A stretch of DNA of 64,000 nt from Geodermatophilus sabuli (GCF_010686765.1 NZ_JAAGWF010000005.1:124001-188000); one strand, 5' to 3'. Numbered from the stretch's first letter, positions 49,465-58,135 are shown. Translations and numbers: made by a program. The notes: generated from the letters alone by a model not told the origin.

Positions 49465-50451
49465 TCACTGCCATCGGAGGAAGCCCATGCCGCACCCGGT
49501 GCCCGCGGCGGTGCGGTAGCACGGGGCGTACTCCGACCACAGCACCTCGCGGTCGTGCATGGCACCGGCGACGGCGACCCAGTTGCGGATCTCCGACGAG
49601 CCGGCGTTGAGCAGGTCGTCGGGGATGCCGCGCAGCGACTCGGCGTCCCGCCGGGCGATGCCGTCGAGCACCCGCCGGTCCAGCTGCTCGTCGACGACGA
49701 AGTGCGACAGTCCGCCCGAGGCGACCAGCACCACCCGGGCGTCCACCGGCGAGGCCTCCAGCGCCGCGCGCAGGGCCCGGCCGAAGTCGTGGCACCGCCG
49801 CGCCGAGGGCTGGTTGGGCGGGTAGTAGGTGTTCAGCATGACCGGCACCACGGGCACGTCGGTGCGCTCGCCGAGCAGCCGCTGGATGATGAAGCCGTAG
49901 GCGTGACCGAACCCGTGCCCGGGCGGGGTGCTCGCGACGCTGGCGACGTCGAAGTCGCGGGCGACCAGGCCGCGGATGGCGTCGAGCGCCAGCTGTGGGT
50001 GGCCGTCGAACTGGTGGACGGCGTCCATGGCGTAGCCGGACTTGACCGCCTCGAAGAACTCACCGGGCGGTGCGCCCTCCATGGTCCCGGTCTCCCACCT
50101 GTCGCCCCAGAAGATCGCCATGGACGGCTGGTTGGTGGCGTCGAAGACCTCCTCCTGGTCGTCCCCGATCACCACCAGGACGTCGGGCCGCAGCTCGGCC
50201 AGGTCGGCGGCCAGGCGGTCCATGCCCTCCACGCAGGCGGTGTAGCGCTGCTCCCACACCTCGTCGGTCAGCTCCGCGGCGTACCGGTCGCCCACCGCGG
50301 CGGAGAGCTCGTCGAAGGTGACGTGCCGGCCGGAGGTGTCGTAGAGCTCCTTGTTGCTCCGGTCCTGTGCCGCCCGCTCGCGCCACAGGCGCGGGTTGGT
50401 GAGCAGCATCGGGCTGTGCGAGGTGCCGATCGCCCCGACGACGGTGGCCAT
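49465..50451 (-). CDS. LigB-type (class III) extradiol ring-cleavage dioxygenase
   Basis: This 328-residue protein starts at ATG 50451, five bases after AAGGAG; the adjacent GTG at 50454 is too close to the ribosome site. Likely Fe(II) ligands and base: His in GTSHSPML (near residue 12), the GHGFGHAYGF segment, and the His/Glu in ASGGLSHFVVDE. The family cleaves catechols next to the hydroxyls (protocatechuate 4,5-dioxygenase LigB, and relatives). No separate LigA-type small subunit is present. It heads the transporter operon together with the SnoaL-like gene upstream. Confidence 0.87.
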   Translation of the reverse strand: MATVVGAIGTSHSPMLLTNPRLWRERAAQDRSNKELYDTSGRHVTFDELSAAVGDRYAAELTDEVWEQRYTACVEGMDRLAADLAELRPDVLVVIGDDQEEVFDATNQPSMAIFWGDRWETGTMEGAPPGEFFEAVKSGYAMDAVHQFDGHPQLALDAIRGLVARDFDVASVASTPPGHGFGHAYGFIIQRLLGERTDVPVVPVMLNTYYPPNQPSARRCHDFGRALRAALEASPVDARVVLVASGGLSHFVVDEQLDRRVLDGIARRDAESLRGIPDDLLNAGSSEIRNWVAVAGAMHDREVLWSEYAPCYRTAAGTGCGMGFLRWQ

Positions 50452-50482
50452 CACAACTCCTTGGGCTCGGGGACGCGCAGTC

Positions 50483-51163
50483 TCAGTCGGTGACCTGGCG
50501 GCCGGTCACCGGGTGCACGTAGTGGAACGGCATCGTCTCGGTGTGCGGGAACATCGACCAGTCGTCGACGATCTCGTCGGGACCGTGCGGGTCGGTCGGG
50601 TAGGTCTCGGTGAGGTACCCCGCGTACTCGACCGGGGCGCGCGACCAGCCCTTGTCGAAGTCGCCCTGCCAGAACGAGCGCATGTTGAGGACCTTGATCC
50701 GCCACTGGCCGTCCTGCTTGACGTACTCGTTCTCGTAGAGGCCGCCCTCGAACCACTGGCGGAAGCCGGGCACGGTCTCGTGGGTGCCCGCCTGCATCAC
50801 CGAGCGGAACCGGGCGCGCGCGGACTGGCCGTCCTCCGAGAGCGTGATGATCCCCTGCATCTGCGGGTGGTCGAGCAGCCGGCCGTAGCGCGGCCCGTTG
50901 TGCCCCTCGGCGAACTTGGTCATGAACCGGCCGGTGTAGAGGCGCTTGGCGCCCTCCTTGCCGTGGAAGACGCCGTGCAGGAAGTGCACCCGGGTGTCCT
51001 CGCCGTCGGCGAAGAGCTCGACGACCTCCTCGTAGTACGTCTTGTCGAGGTAGTAGCCGTAGGTGTACTGCAGCCGCCGGATCGCCTCGACGTCCTCGGC
51101 CCGGGTGAGCCGGTTCTCGAGCTGTGCGATCCGCGCCTCGAGGGCGGCCACCTGGTCAGTCAT
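50483..51163 (-). CDS. SnoaL-like / NTF2-fold protein
   Basis: This 226-residue protein starts at ATG 51163 after GGAGG. A short coiled N-terminus (ALEARIAQLENRL) leads to the SnoaL-type domain: AIRRLQYTYGYYLDKTYYEEVVELFADGE, a later HFLHGVFHGKEG and KQDGQWRIKVLNMRSFW. These cone-shaped folds include hydrolases, dehydratases and isomerases in aromatic and steroid pathways. It is the first gene of the operon, with a promoter at 51222-51250. Confidence 0.82.
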   Translation of the reverse strand: MTDQVAALEARIAQLENRLTRAEDVEAIRRLQYTYGYYLDKTYYEEVVELFADGEDTRVHFLHGVFHGKEGAKRLYTGRFMTKFAEGHNGPRYGRLLDHPQMQGIITLSEDGQSARARFRSVMQAGTHETVPGFRQWFEGGLYENEYVKQDGQWRIKVLNMRSFWQGDFDKGWSRAPVEYAGYLTETYPTDPHGPDEIVDDWSMFPHTETMPFHYVHPVTGRQVTD

Positions 51164-51536
51164 GGGATGTCCTCCGCAGTGCCTCTGCCGGCGCCGCCGG
51201 TCGCGACGAGGGCACTCGGGAACGTATGCGTGACGCTGGTCACCGTCAACGATCTGACAAACGTTTCTGCGGGACGGCAGAGGACTCGCGTCCCGCCCGG
51301 CGACCACGCCTCCCGCTCCTGCTGCAGAACTGCAGGTCAGCGGCGCGTCTGCGGGCCGCGCAGGCGCGCTGCCCCGCCCCGGACAGGTCTGATGCGCTTC
51401 CTTGACGGGAGGCGGTGACGGTGCCAGTGTCCGGTCCTGACCCACCCGGGGGGGCCGCGCGCCGGGCCCGGCCGGGAGGACGCCTGGCCGGAGCCGGGTG
51501 ACGGGCACCGGGGCCCGGACGGAGAGAGGGACGCGC
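51164..51536. promoter_or_regulatory. Divergent control region of the SnoaL/dioxygenase and P450 genes
   Basis: This 373-bp gene-free region separates divergent units. It contains the promoter with an embedded palindrome listed separately. The last 40 bp include an in-frame GTG (51498) that could extend the P450 N-terminus. I see no other coding signal. Confidence 0.6.
51222..51250 (-). promoter_or_regulatory. Promoter TTGACG-N17-TACGTT with an operator in the spacer
   Basis: On the minus strand TTGACG (51245-51250) and TACGTT (51222-51227) are 17 bp apart, a canonical sigma-70 layout. The palindrome GTGAC-GCTG-GTCAC (51231-51244) fills the spacer, so a bound protein would most likely block polymerase. 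It would drive the SnoaL-dioxygenase-transporter operon. Confidence 0.6.
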
Positions 51537-52733
51537 ATGCTGATCGACGCCGCCGCGAGACTCGAGCCGGAGGCGCTGCGGTGCCCCTTCCCGGCCTACG
51601 CGGAGCTGCGGGAGCGTGGGGTGACGTTCGTCGAGGCGGCCAACGCCTGGCTGGTGACCCGCGCCGAGGACGTCGACGCCGTCCTGCGCGACCCGGAGAC
51701 GTTCTCCTCCCGCAACGCCATCGGGGCGCCGCCCATCCCGCCGCAGAGCGAGCTGGCCCGGCACGTCCCGTTCCTGCTGCTGTCCGACGAGCCGGAGCAC
51801 GCGCAGCGACGCAAGCTCGTGCAGCGCGCCTTCACCCCGAGCCGGCTGGCCCGGTTCGAGCCGCGGATCCGCGAGCTGTGCACCGCCCTGGTCGACGACG
51901 TCCGGGGGCAGACCGAGGTGGACGCCATGGCGGCGCTCGCCGTGCCCCTGCCGATCGCGGTGATCACCACCGTGCTCGGCGTCCCCGACGAGGAGACCGC
52001 GTCCTTCCGCTCGCTGTCGGAGGAGCTCGCCGCGACGGTCGGGAACCACAGCGCGGACCCGGGCGAGATCGTGCGGATCGCCAAGGAGTTCGCCGCCCTC
52101 CTGGCGCCCTCGCTCGAGGCCGCGGCCGCAGCCGGCGAGGACGAGGACACGATCCTGCACACGATCGCCGCGGCCGAGCGCACCGCCGGCCTGCCGCGGC
52201 ACGACTCGACCCGGTTCGTCATGGAGCTGCTCATCGCCGGCAACATCACGACGACCGACCACCTGGGCAACAGCATCCTGCTCCTGGCCCGGGACCCCGG
52301 ACTGGCCGACCGGCTGCGCGCGGACCCGTCGCGCCTGAGCTTCTTCATCGAGGAGTCGCTGCGGCTGGAGTCCCCCATCCAGGGCCTGTTCCGCCTGACG
52401 ACGCGGGACACCGAGGTGGGCGGCGTGGCCATCCCGGCCGGCGCCCGCGTGCAGGTGATGTACGGCTCGGGCAACCGGGATGCCGCGCTGGTCGAGCGGC
52501 CCGACGAGCTCGACCTCGCGCGGCACAGGCCGTCGGCGCACCTGGCGTTCGGCAGGGGTGTGCACTCGTGCCTGGGCAACATCCTCGCCCGGCTGGAGAG
52601 CCGCGTCGCCCTGGAGACGCTGCTGGGGAGCATCCCCCGCTTCGAGCTGGCGGTGGAGCCGGACCAGATCGACTACCTGCCGAGCTTCGTCAACCGAGGG
52701 CCCCAGGAGCTCCCGCTGCGCCTGACGTGGTGA
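51537..52733 (+). CDS. Cytochrome P450 (bacterial class I type)
   Basis: This 398-residue P450 starts at ATG 51537 after AGAGAGGGA. The heme motif is FGRGVHSCLGNILARLE; the I helix reads IAGNITTTDHLGN, with Asn-Ile in place of the common acid; the ExxR is in EESLRLESP. It needs external electrons; the PDR-type reductase at 55049-56011 is the nearest candidate. Ring or side-chain oxidation, or O-demethylation, in the pathway is plausible. Confidence 0.9.
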   Translation: MLIDAAARLEPEALRCPFPAYAELRERGVTFVEAANAWLVTRAEDVDAVLRDPETFSSRNAIGAPPIPPQSELARHVPFLLLSDEPEHAQRRKLVQRAFTPSRLARFEPRIRELCTALVDDVRGQTEVDAMAALAVPLPIAVITTVLGVPDEETASFRSLSEELAATVGNHSADPGEIVRIAKEFAALLAPSLEAAAAAGEDEDTILHTIAAAERTAGLPRHDSTRFVMELLIAGNITTTDHLGNSILLLARDPGLADRLRADPSRLSFFIEESLRLESPIQGLFRLTTRDTEVGGVAIPAGARVQVMYGSGNRDAALVERPDELDLARHRPSAHLAFGRGVHSCLGNILARLESRVALETLLGSIPRFELAVEPDQIDYLPSFVNRGPQELPLRLTW

Positions 52734-52740
52734 CCCCGCA

Positions 52741-52770
52741 GCCGGGTCACCGTCGTGCACGACGCCCGGC
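52741..52770. terminator. Hairpin between convergent P450 and transketolase genes
   Basis: The perfect palindrome CGTCGTGCACGACG (52751-52764) is flanked by GCCGGG/CCCGGC arms (one 4-nt bulge). It can end transcription from both sides. Confidence 0.6.
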
Positions 52771-52799
52771 CGGTGCGCCCGTGGACGCACCGACCGCCC

Positions 52800-53813
52800 T
52801 CACCGACCCAGCAGCGCCTTGGCCTGCGCGGCCACGTTGGGCACCGTGAGCCCGTAGCGCTCGTAGAGCTGCGCCGGGACGCCGACCTCGAGGCGCTCGT
52901 CCGGCAGCGCGATGCTGCCCAACGCGGCGGCCACGCCCGCCCGGCCGACCGCCTCGGCCACCATGCTCGCCAGCCCGCCGACGACGTCGTGGTCCTCGAT
53001 GGTGAGGATGGCGCCCGTGCTACGGGCGCTGGCGACCACGCCCTCGGCGTCGAAGGGCTTGAGCCACGCGGCGTCGAGCACCTCGGCCTGCACCCCCTCC
53101 TCGGCCAGCCGCGCCGCGGCACGCAGGGCCAGGCCGACCCCCATGCCGTGGCCGACCAGGGTGACGTCGGCGCCCTCGCGGACGCGCAGCAGCTCGCCCG
53201 GCCGGTAGGTCGGCGGCTCCGCGTAGACCGGCTGCGCGTCCTCGGCGATCCGGATGTACACCGGGCCCTCGCGGTCCACGGTGGCTCGCATGAGGCTGAT
53301 CACCGACTGGGCGTCGGCCGGCGCGACCACGGACAGGCCGGTGATGGCGCGCGCCACCGCGACGTCCTCGACGGCGTGGTGGCTGGTGCCGAAGAAGCCC
53401 ATCGCCAGGCCGGTCAGCCGGCCCACCAGCCGGACGGGGAGGCGGTTGTAGGCGGCGCCGGTGCGCAGCTGCTCGGCGGTCTTCAGCACGCCGAACGCGC
53501 TCATCGAGAACACGTAGGGCACGAAGCCCGACGCGGCCAGGCCCGCGGCCACCGAGATGGAGTTGGTCTCGGCGATGCCCATCTCGATGTAGCGCTCCGG
53601 GTGCCGGGAGCGGAACTCCGCCAGCGTGACGCCGACGTCGGCCGACAGCGTGAGGATCCGCGGGTCGGCGTCCCCGAGCTCGGCGATCACGACGCCGGCC
53701 GGATCGGTGGCGAGTCCCGTGTCCGTGGGGACGTCGGAGAACACGTCGCGCATCTTCGGCTCGTCGGACTCCTCGACCGACGGCACGTGCGCGCCCTCCT
53801 GCATCGCGGTCAC
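52800..53813 (-). CDS. Transketolase, C-terminal subunit
   Basis: This 337-residue protein starts at GTG 53813 (GTGA overlap with the N-terminal subunit). It has the pyrimidine-binding domain with YIEMGIAETNSISVAAGLAASG (catalytic Glu) and FGTSHHAVEDVAVARA, and the C-terminal domain VTLVGHGMGVGLALRAA. Split transketolases of this type need both subunits. They move two-carbon ketol units using thiamine diphosphate. The position inside an aromatic-catabolic island is unusual. Confidence 0.9.
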   Translation of the reverse strand: MTAMQEGAHVPSVEESDEPKMRDVFSDVPTDTGLATDPAGVVIAELGDADPRILTLSADVGVTLAEFRSRHPERYIEMGIAETNSISVAAGLAASGFVPYVFSMSAFGVLKTAEQLRTGAAYNRLPVRLVGRLTGLAMGFFGTSHHAVEDVAVARAITGLSVVAPADAQSVISLMRATVDREGPVYIRIAEDAQPVYAEPPTYRPGELLRVREGADVTLVGHGMGVGLALRAAARLAEEGVQAEVLDAAWLKPFDAEGVVASARSTGAILTIEDHDVVGGLASMVAEAVGRAGVAAALGSIALPDERLEVGVPAQLYERYGLTVPNVAAQAKALLGR

Positions 53814-54724
53814 GGCATCCTCCCGGAGATCTCCTCGACGACCTGACGGCGCAGGTCGGGTCCCAGGTGGCCGAGGTGCCACGCCTGGGGCGCCTCCTCC
53901 ATCATCCGCACGCCCTTGCCCTTCCGGGTTCGCGCGATGACGCAGACCGGCTGCTCGGCCGAGGGGTCGGGAAGCGTGTCGAAGGCGCTCAGGAGCGCCT
54001 CGGGGTCGTGCCCGTCGATCTCCCGGACCGCCCACCCGAACGACTCGAAGCGTGCCGCCAGCGGCTCGATGCCCATCGCGTCGGAGGTCGGCCCGGAACC
54101 GGAGAACCCGTTGGCGTCGACGACCGCCACCAGGTTGCCCAGCCGGTAGTGGCTGGCGGCCATCACCGCTTCCCAGACCTGCCCCTCCTGCAGCTCGCCG
54201 TCCCCCGTGAGCACGAAGGTGCGGTAGTCGCGCTCCTGGAGCCGCCCCGCGAGGGCGATGCCCGTGCCCACCGAGAGGTTCTGGCCCAGCGATCCGGAGC
54301 TGAAGTCGATCCCCGGCGCCCGCAGCATGTCCGGGTGGTCGTTGAGGGCGGTGCCCGCGGTGCCGAAGGTGTCGAGCCACTCCGTGGGGAAGAAGCCGAG
54401 GTCGGCGAGGACCGGCCACAGGCCGGTGGCCGCGTGGCCCTTGCCGAGCAGGAAGCGATCGCGGTCGGGCCACGCCGGGTCGGACGGGCGGAGCCGCAGC
54501 GTGCGGTAGTAGAGCGTCGCGAAGACCTCGGCGGAGGAGAAGGTGCTCGAGTAGTGACCGAGGCCGGCCCGGTCGATGAGCTCGATGGTCTGGAGCCGGA
54601 TCCAGTCGGCACGGCGCGCGAGCTCGACCGGTGTGATCGACCGGCCGCGGTCGAGCGTCGGGCCGCCGTCGTCCCCGTCCGACGGCGCCGGAGTGGTGGC
54701 CGGTGGCGCGGTGTCGACCCGCAT
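53810..54724 (-). CDS. Transketolase, N-terminal (thiamine diphosphate-binding) subunit
   Basis: This 304-residue protein starts at ATG 54724. The thiamine diphosphate motif is LTGDGELQEGQVWEA followed by VAVVDANGFSGSG; LGQNLSVGTGIALAGRL and GKGHAATGLWP are family blocks. A 25-residue Asp/Pro-rich N-terminus precedes the domain. It forms the enzyme with the next subunit. It is first in its operon, under the control region at 54725-55048. Confidence 0.9.
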   Translation of the reverse strand: MRVDTAPPATTPAPSDGDDGGPTLDRGRSITPVELARRADWIRLQTIELIDRAGLGHYSSTFSSAEVFATLYYRTLRLRPSDPAWPDRDRFLLGKGHAATGLWPVLADLGFFPTEWLDTFGTAGTALNDHPDMLRAPGIDFSSGSLGQNLSVGTGIALAGRLQERDYRTFVLTGDGELQEGQVWEAVMAASHYRLGNLVAVVDANGFSGSGPTSDAMGIEPLAARFESFGWAVREIDGHDPEALLSAFDTLPDPSAEQPVCVIARTRKGKGVRMMEEAPQAWHLGHLGPDLRRQVVEEISGRMP

Positions 54725-54886
54725 GGGCGTCTCCTTCGCTGACGAGAGGCATCCGCGAGGCGCCTGGCCGCCGGCCACGGGCCCAGGTGTGACCCTAGTG
54801 ACAGCCGAGGACGTGCCGGCACCGCGGTCGTCGCACGCCCGCCGACCGCCGGCCCGGGGCCCGGCGTGCGGGGGTCCCCCGCCGAC

Positions 54887-54900
54887 GTGACGGCGATCAC
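54887..54900. promoter_or_regulatory. GTGAC-N4-GTCAC-type site 1 (one mismatch)
   Basis: GTGACGGCGATCAC fits the Crp/GlxR-type pattern GTGA-N6-TCAC and resembles the sites at 54955 and 51231. Confidence 0.45.
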
Positions 54901-54914
54901 TGCTCCCCACGGAC

Positions 54915-54941
54915 CGGTGCTTCCGCTTCTCGGAAGTACCG
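54915..54941. promoter_or_regulatory. 27-bp palindrome
   Basis: CGGTGCTTCCG and CGGAAGTACCG (10 of 11 paired) are separated by 5 bp. Arm length and spacing suit a dimeric regulator such as TetR, IclR or GntR. It lies in the centre of the divergent region. Confidence 0.5.
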
Positions 54942-54954
54942 CTCCGGAGACGCC

Positions 54955-54968
54955 GTGACGGCAGTCAC
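54955..54968. promoter_or_regulatory. GTGAC-N4-GTCAC-type site 2 (perfect)
   Basis: GTGACGGCAGTCAC is a perfect 5-bp inverted repeat with a 4-nt spacer, identical in architecture to GTGACGCTGGTCAC at 51231-51244 in the other divergent region of the island. Confidence 0.5.
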
Positions 54969-55048
54969 CCTCGACCCGATCGCGCGGTCCGTCGCCCGGC
55001 CGCGCGTCCCCGGTCCGAGTGCCACCGTCCCGAGAGGGGAGTACTGCC

Positions 55049-56011
55049 GTGCACAGCACCCACGACGAGGTGGACCTCCGCCTGCTGATCGCCGCCCGCA
55101 CCGTCGGCGCCGAGGGTGTCGTCGTCCTCGACCTGCGGGACCCGTCCGGTGCCGAGCTGCCGGCCTGGGCGCCGGGCGCGCACATCGACCTCGAGCTGGC
55201 CGACGGCCTGACCCGCCAGTACTCGCTCTGCGGCGACCCGCGCGACCGGTCGGTGTGGCGGATCGCCGTCCTCCGGGAACCGGAGAGCCGCGGCGGGTCC
55301 GAGCACGTGCACGAGGCGCTGACCGCGGGGGCGGAGGTCGAGGTCCGTGGCCCCCGGAACAACTTCCCGCTGGTCGACTCGCCGCGCTACCTGTTCATCG
55401 CCGGCGGCATCGGCATCACCCCGATCCTGCCGATGCTCACCGCCGCCGAGGCCGCCGGCGCGGACTGGGAGCTGCACTACGGCGGGCGCAGCCGACGCTC
55501 CATGGCGTTCCTCGAGGCGCTCGAGGACGCGACCGGCAACCAGGTCACCCTGCACCCGCAGGACGAGGTCGGTCTCATCGACCTGCCCCGGGTCCTCGGC
55601 ACCCCGCAGCCCGGCACGGTGGTCTACGCCTGCGGTCCGGAGCCGCTGCTCGAGGCCGTCGAGCACAACTGCGCCTCCTGGCCGGCGGGCAGCCTGCACC
55701 TGGAGCGGTTCAGCCCCAAGGAGCAGGGCGCTCCCGTCCGCACGGGCTCCTTCGAGGTGGAGCTGACCGTCAGCGGCCTGACCCTGACCGTCCCCCCGGA
55801 CCGGTCCGTCCTCGACGTCGTCGAGGACGCCGGGATCGCCGTGCTCTCCTCCTGCCAGGAAGGGACGTGCGGCACCTGCGAGACGCCGGTCCTCGCCGGT
55901 GAGGTCGACCACCGGGACTCGCTCCTCACCCCGGCCGAGCAGGCGGCCAACGACACCATGTTCATCTGCGTCTCGCGCGCCGCCTGCCCCAGGCTGGTCC
56001 TCGAGCTCTGA
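55049..56011 (+). CDS. PDR/VanB-family oxidoreductase (flavin, NAD, 2Fe-2S)
   Basis: This 320-residue reductase starts at GTG 55049. In order: a flavin domain with RQYSLCGD, an NAD domain with FIAGGIGITPILPML and YACGPEPLLEAV, and a C-terminal plant-type 2Fe-2S ferredoxin with CQEGTCGTC and a fourth Cys in MFICVSRA. This is the phthalate dioxygenase reductase layout. It passes electrons from NAD(P)H to a Rieske oxygenase or P450; the only such partner visible is the P450 at 51537-52733. Confidence 0.92.
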   Translation: MHSTHDEVDLRLLIAARTVGAEGVVVLDLRDPSGAELPAWAPGAHIDLELADGLTRQYSLCGDPRDRSVWRIAVLREPESRGGSEHVHEALTAGAEVEVRGPRNNFPLVDSPRYLFIAGGIGITPILPMLTAAEAAGADWELHYGGRSRRSMAFLEALEDATGNQVTLHPQDEVGLIDLPRVLGTPQPGTVVYACGPEPLLEAVEHNCASWPAGSLHLERFSPKEQGAPVRTGSFEVELTVSGLTLTVPPDRSVLDVVEDAGIAVLSSCQEGTCGTCETPVLAGEVDHRDSLLTPAEQAANDTMFICVSRAACPRLVLEL

Positions 56012-56026
56012 CGGCGCCGCCCGGCG

Positions 56027-58135
56027 TCAGCGGGGCAGTCCGAGGGAACGGGCCACCACGTTGCGCTGGATGTCGTTGGTCCCGCCGGACACGACCATCA
56101 TGATCGACAACCGCAGGGAGGCCTCGAACGTCTGCGGCGCCCCGGCGTTGGGGCCGTCGGCCAGGGCCGCCGCGGGCCCGAGCAGCCGCAGCACCGCCTC
56201 GCCGAGGTCCTCCTCCAGCTCGCTGCCGACGATCTTCGCCATCCCCGCCGCCGCCGAGTCGCTGCCGGCCGCCAGGGCGCGGCGGGTGCTGGACGCGACC
56301 AGCGTCCGCGCGGCCTGCAGCCTGGCGGCCAGCTCGGTCACCGTGCGCCGGGCAGCCGAGCCCCGCGGACCGGCCACCGACGGATCGGCCCGCAGGACGG
56401 CGAGCAGGTCGTCGAACAGCCGCAGCAGCCGCGCGGTGCCCGACGCGATGTGGATGCGCTCGTGGGCCAGTGCGGCGGTGAGCACCTGCCAGCCGCTGCC
56501 CGGCTCCCCGATGCGGGCGGCATCGGGCACCCGGACGTCGTCGAAGAACGAGCTGCAGGAGATCTCCCCGCCCAGGGACAGGTGCTCCTGCAGGCTCCAG
56601 CCGGGCAGCCCGACGGGGAAGAGGAACACCGTGATGCCGGCGTGCGCCCGGGCGTCGGGATCGGTGCGGGCGGCCAGCCAGATCCACTCGGCGCGGTGGG
56701 CGCCGGTCCCCCACGCCTTCTGGCCGGTGACCACCCAGTCGTCCCCGTCGCGGCGGGCGGTCGTCCGCAGGTGCGCCAGGTCGGAACCGGTCTCGGGCTC
56801 GCTGTAGCCGAGGTAGAACGGCATCCGGCCGCGCGCGATCAGCGGCAGGAAGCGGGCGCGCTGCTCCGCGTCGCCGTGCGCGGCGATCGACGGGCCGAGC
56901 ATGGCGGCGGCCACCCGGGCCTCCCGGGCCAGTCCCGCGTAGGTGAGCTCCTCGCCGATCGCGACCTGCTCGGCGGCGTCGGCACCGCGGCCGCCGTACT
57001 CCGGCGGGAGCCCGGCGGCCAGGTACCCGGCGTCGCCCAGCAGGTCGAGCAGCGCGGGGTCCTCACCGGTCAGCCCCTCCGGCACCCGCTCGGCGAGGAA
57101 CCGGCGCAGCTCGGTGCGGGCCGCCTCCGCCGTCTCGCCGAGGTCGAGCGCGGGCAGGCCGGCGTTCCCCTCGACCAGCAGGTCACCGGCCTCGCCGGCG
57201 GCGAGGGCGAACAGCGGCAGCCGCGCGAGGTCGCCGTGCACCCGGCGGAACAGCCACGGCGCCTCGTGCTCCTCGAAGTACCCGATGGCGGCCAGCGTGT
57301 GGTGGGCGCCGAACTGCACCCGCGGTGCCGCGTCGGCGGCGTGCGCGACGGCGAGCTCGGCGGCCAGCACCCACGCCGGGTCGCCCGCCGTCGCCAGGCG
57401 CACCGCCTCGTCGGTCAGCGCCGTCCCGGCGCCGACGTCGATCGCGCCGTCCACGCAGCGGTGCGACACCGCCTGGAAGGACCCGATGGGCCGGCCGAAC
57501 TGGTGCCGCAGCGTCGCGTGCTCGAGCGCGAGCTCCGCCGACCGCGCCGCCGCGCCCATCGCCCGGGCGGCCAGCGCGAGCCGCACGACCGCCCGCGCGG
57601 CCTCCGCCTCGGCCGCCGTCACCGGGTGCGTCAGCACGCCCTCGGTGCCGAGGTCCACGTCCGACCAGGCCGGTGCGGGCGTCCCCGGGGTGGGCCGGTA
57701 CGCCGCCACCGGCGCGAGGACGACGTCACCCGCGCCGTCCGGCAGCCGGAGCACGTGGGTCGCCGCGCCCGCACCGTCCACGAAGCGGACCGTCCCCCCG
57801 GACCCGGCCGGCGCCACCACGGGCCGCACCCGGCCCTCGGCGACCTCCTCGGCGACGTCCTCCCCCAGGAGTCGCGCGGCGACGTAGCCGTCGGCCAGCG
57901 GCAGGGGGCAGGCCAGCCGGCCCAGCTCGGTGGTGACCGCGACGAGGGCGTCCAGTGCGTCGGCGCCCCCGAACTCGGTCCACCCCTGCCGGACGGCGAC
58001 GTCCCAGACCGCGGTGAGCGCCCCCTCCCCCGCGCCGTCCCGGCCGGCGGCCTGCGGGGCGTCCCACGCCGCCCGCAGCGCGCCGGCCACGGTCGACCGC
58101 AGGTCGGCGAGCTCCTCGGGCGCCAGGGCCGTCAT
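56027..58135 (-). CDS. Fused double acyl-CoA dehydrogenase
   Basis: This 702-residue protein starts at ATG 58135 (ATGA overlap). The first ~330 residues resemble a beta-type ACAD (RHQFGRPIGSFQAVSHRCVD, GAHHTLAAIGYFEEH). The second half is a full ACAD: YLGYSEPETGSDLAHLRT, DWVVTGQKAWGTGAHRAEWIW, and the C-terminal SGGTNDIQRNVVARSLGLPR. It therefore fuses the two roles carried by separate genes at 8045-10275, in the order beta-alpha. It probably introduces a double bond into an acyl side chain of the pathway substrate. Confidence 0.9.
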   Translation of the reverse strand: MTALAPEELADLRSTVAGALRAAWDAPQAAGRDGAGEGALTAVWDVAVRQGWTEFGGADALDALVAVTTELGRLACPLPLADGYVAARLLGEDVAEEVAEGRVRPVVAPAGSGGTVRFVDGAGAATHVLRLPDGAGDVVLAPVAAYRPTPGTPAPAWSDVDLGTEGVLTHPVTAAEAEAARAVVRLALAARAMGAAARSAELALEHATLRHQFGRPIGSFQAVSHRCVDGAIDVGAGTALTDEAVRLATAGDPAWVLAAELAVAHAADAAPRVQFGAHHTLAAIGYFEEHEAPWLFRRVHGDLARLPLFALAAGEAGDLLVEGNAGLPALDLGETAEAARTELRRFLAERVPEGLTGEDPALLDLLGDAGYLAAGLPPEYGGRGADAAEQVAIGEELTYAGLAREARVAAAMLGPSIAAHGDAEQRARFLPLIARGRMPFYLGYSEPETGSDLAHLRTTARRDGDDWVVTGQKAWGTGAHRAEWIWLAARTDPDARAHAGITVFLFPVGLPGWSLQEHLSLGGEISCSSFFDDVRVPDAARIGEPGSGWQVLTAALAHERIHIASGTARLLRLFDDLLAVLRADPSVAGPRGSAARRTVTELAARLQAARTLVASSTRRALAAGSDSAAAGMAKIVGSELEEDLGEAVLRLLGPAAALADGPNAGAPQTFEASLRLSIMMVVSGGTNDIQRNVVARSLGLPR

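Larger units (their letters stand above)
54725..55048. promoter_or_regulatory. Divergent control region of the transketolase and PDR reductase genes
   Basis: This 324-bp gene-free region holds a cluster of regulatory-looking sites: GTGAC-CCTA-GTGAC direct repeat (54789-54802), GTGAC-GGCG-ATCAC (54887-54900), a 27-bp palindrome (54915-54941) and GTGAC-GGCA-GTCAC (54955-54968). I could not assign -10/-35 boxes with confidence. Confidence 0.6.
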
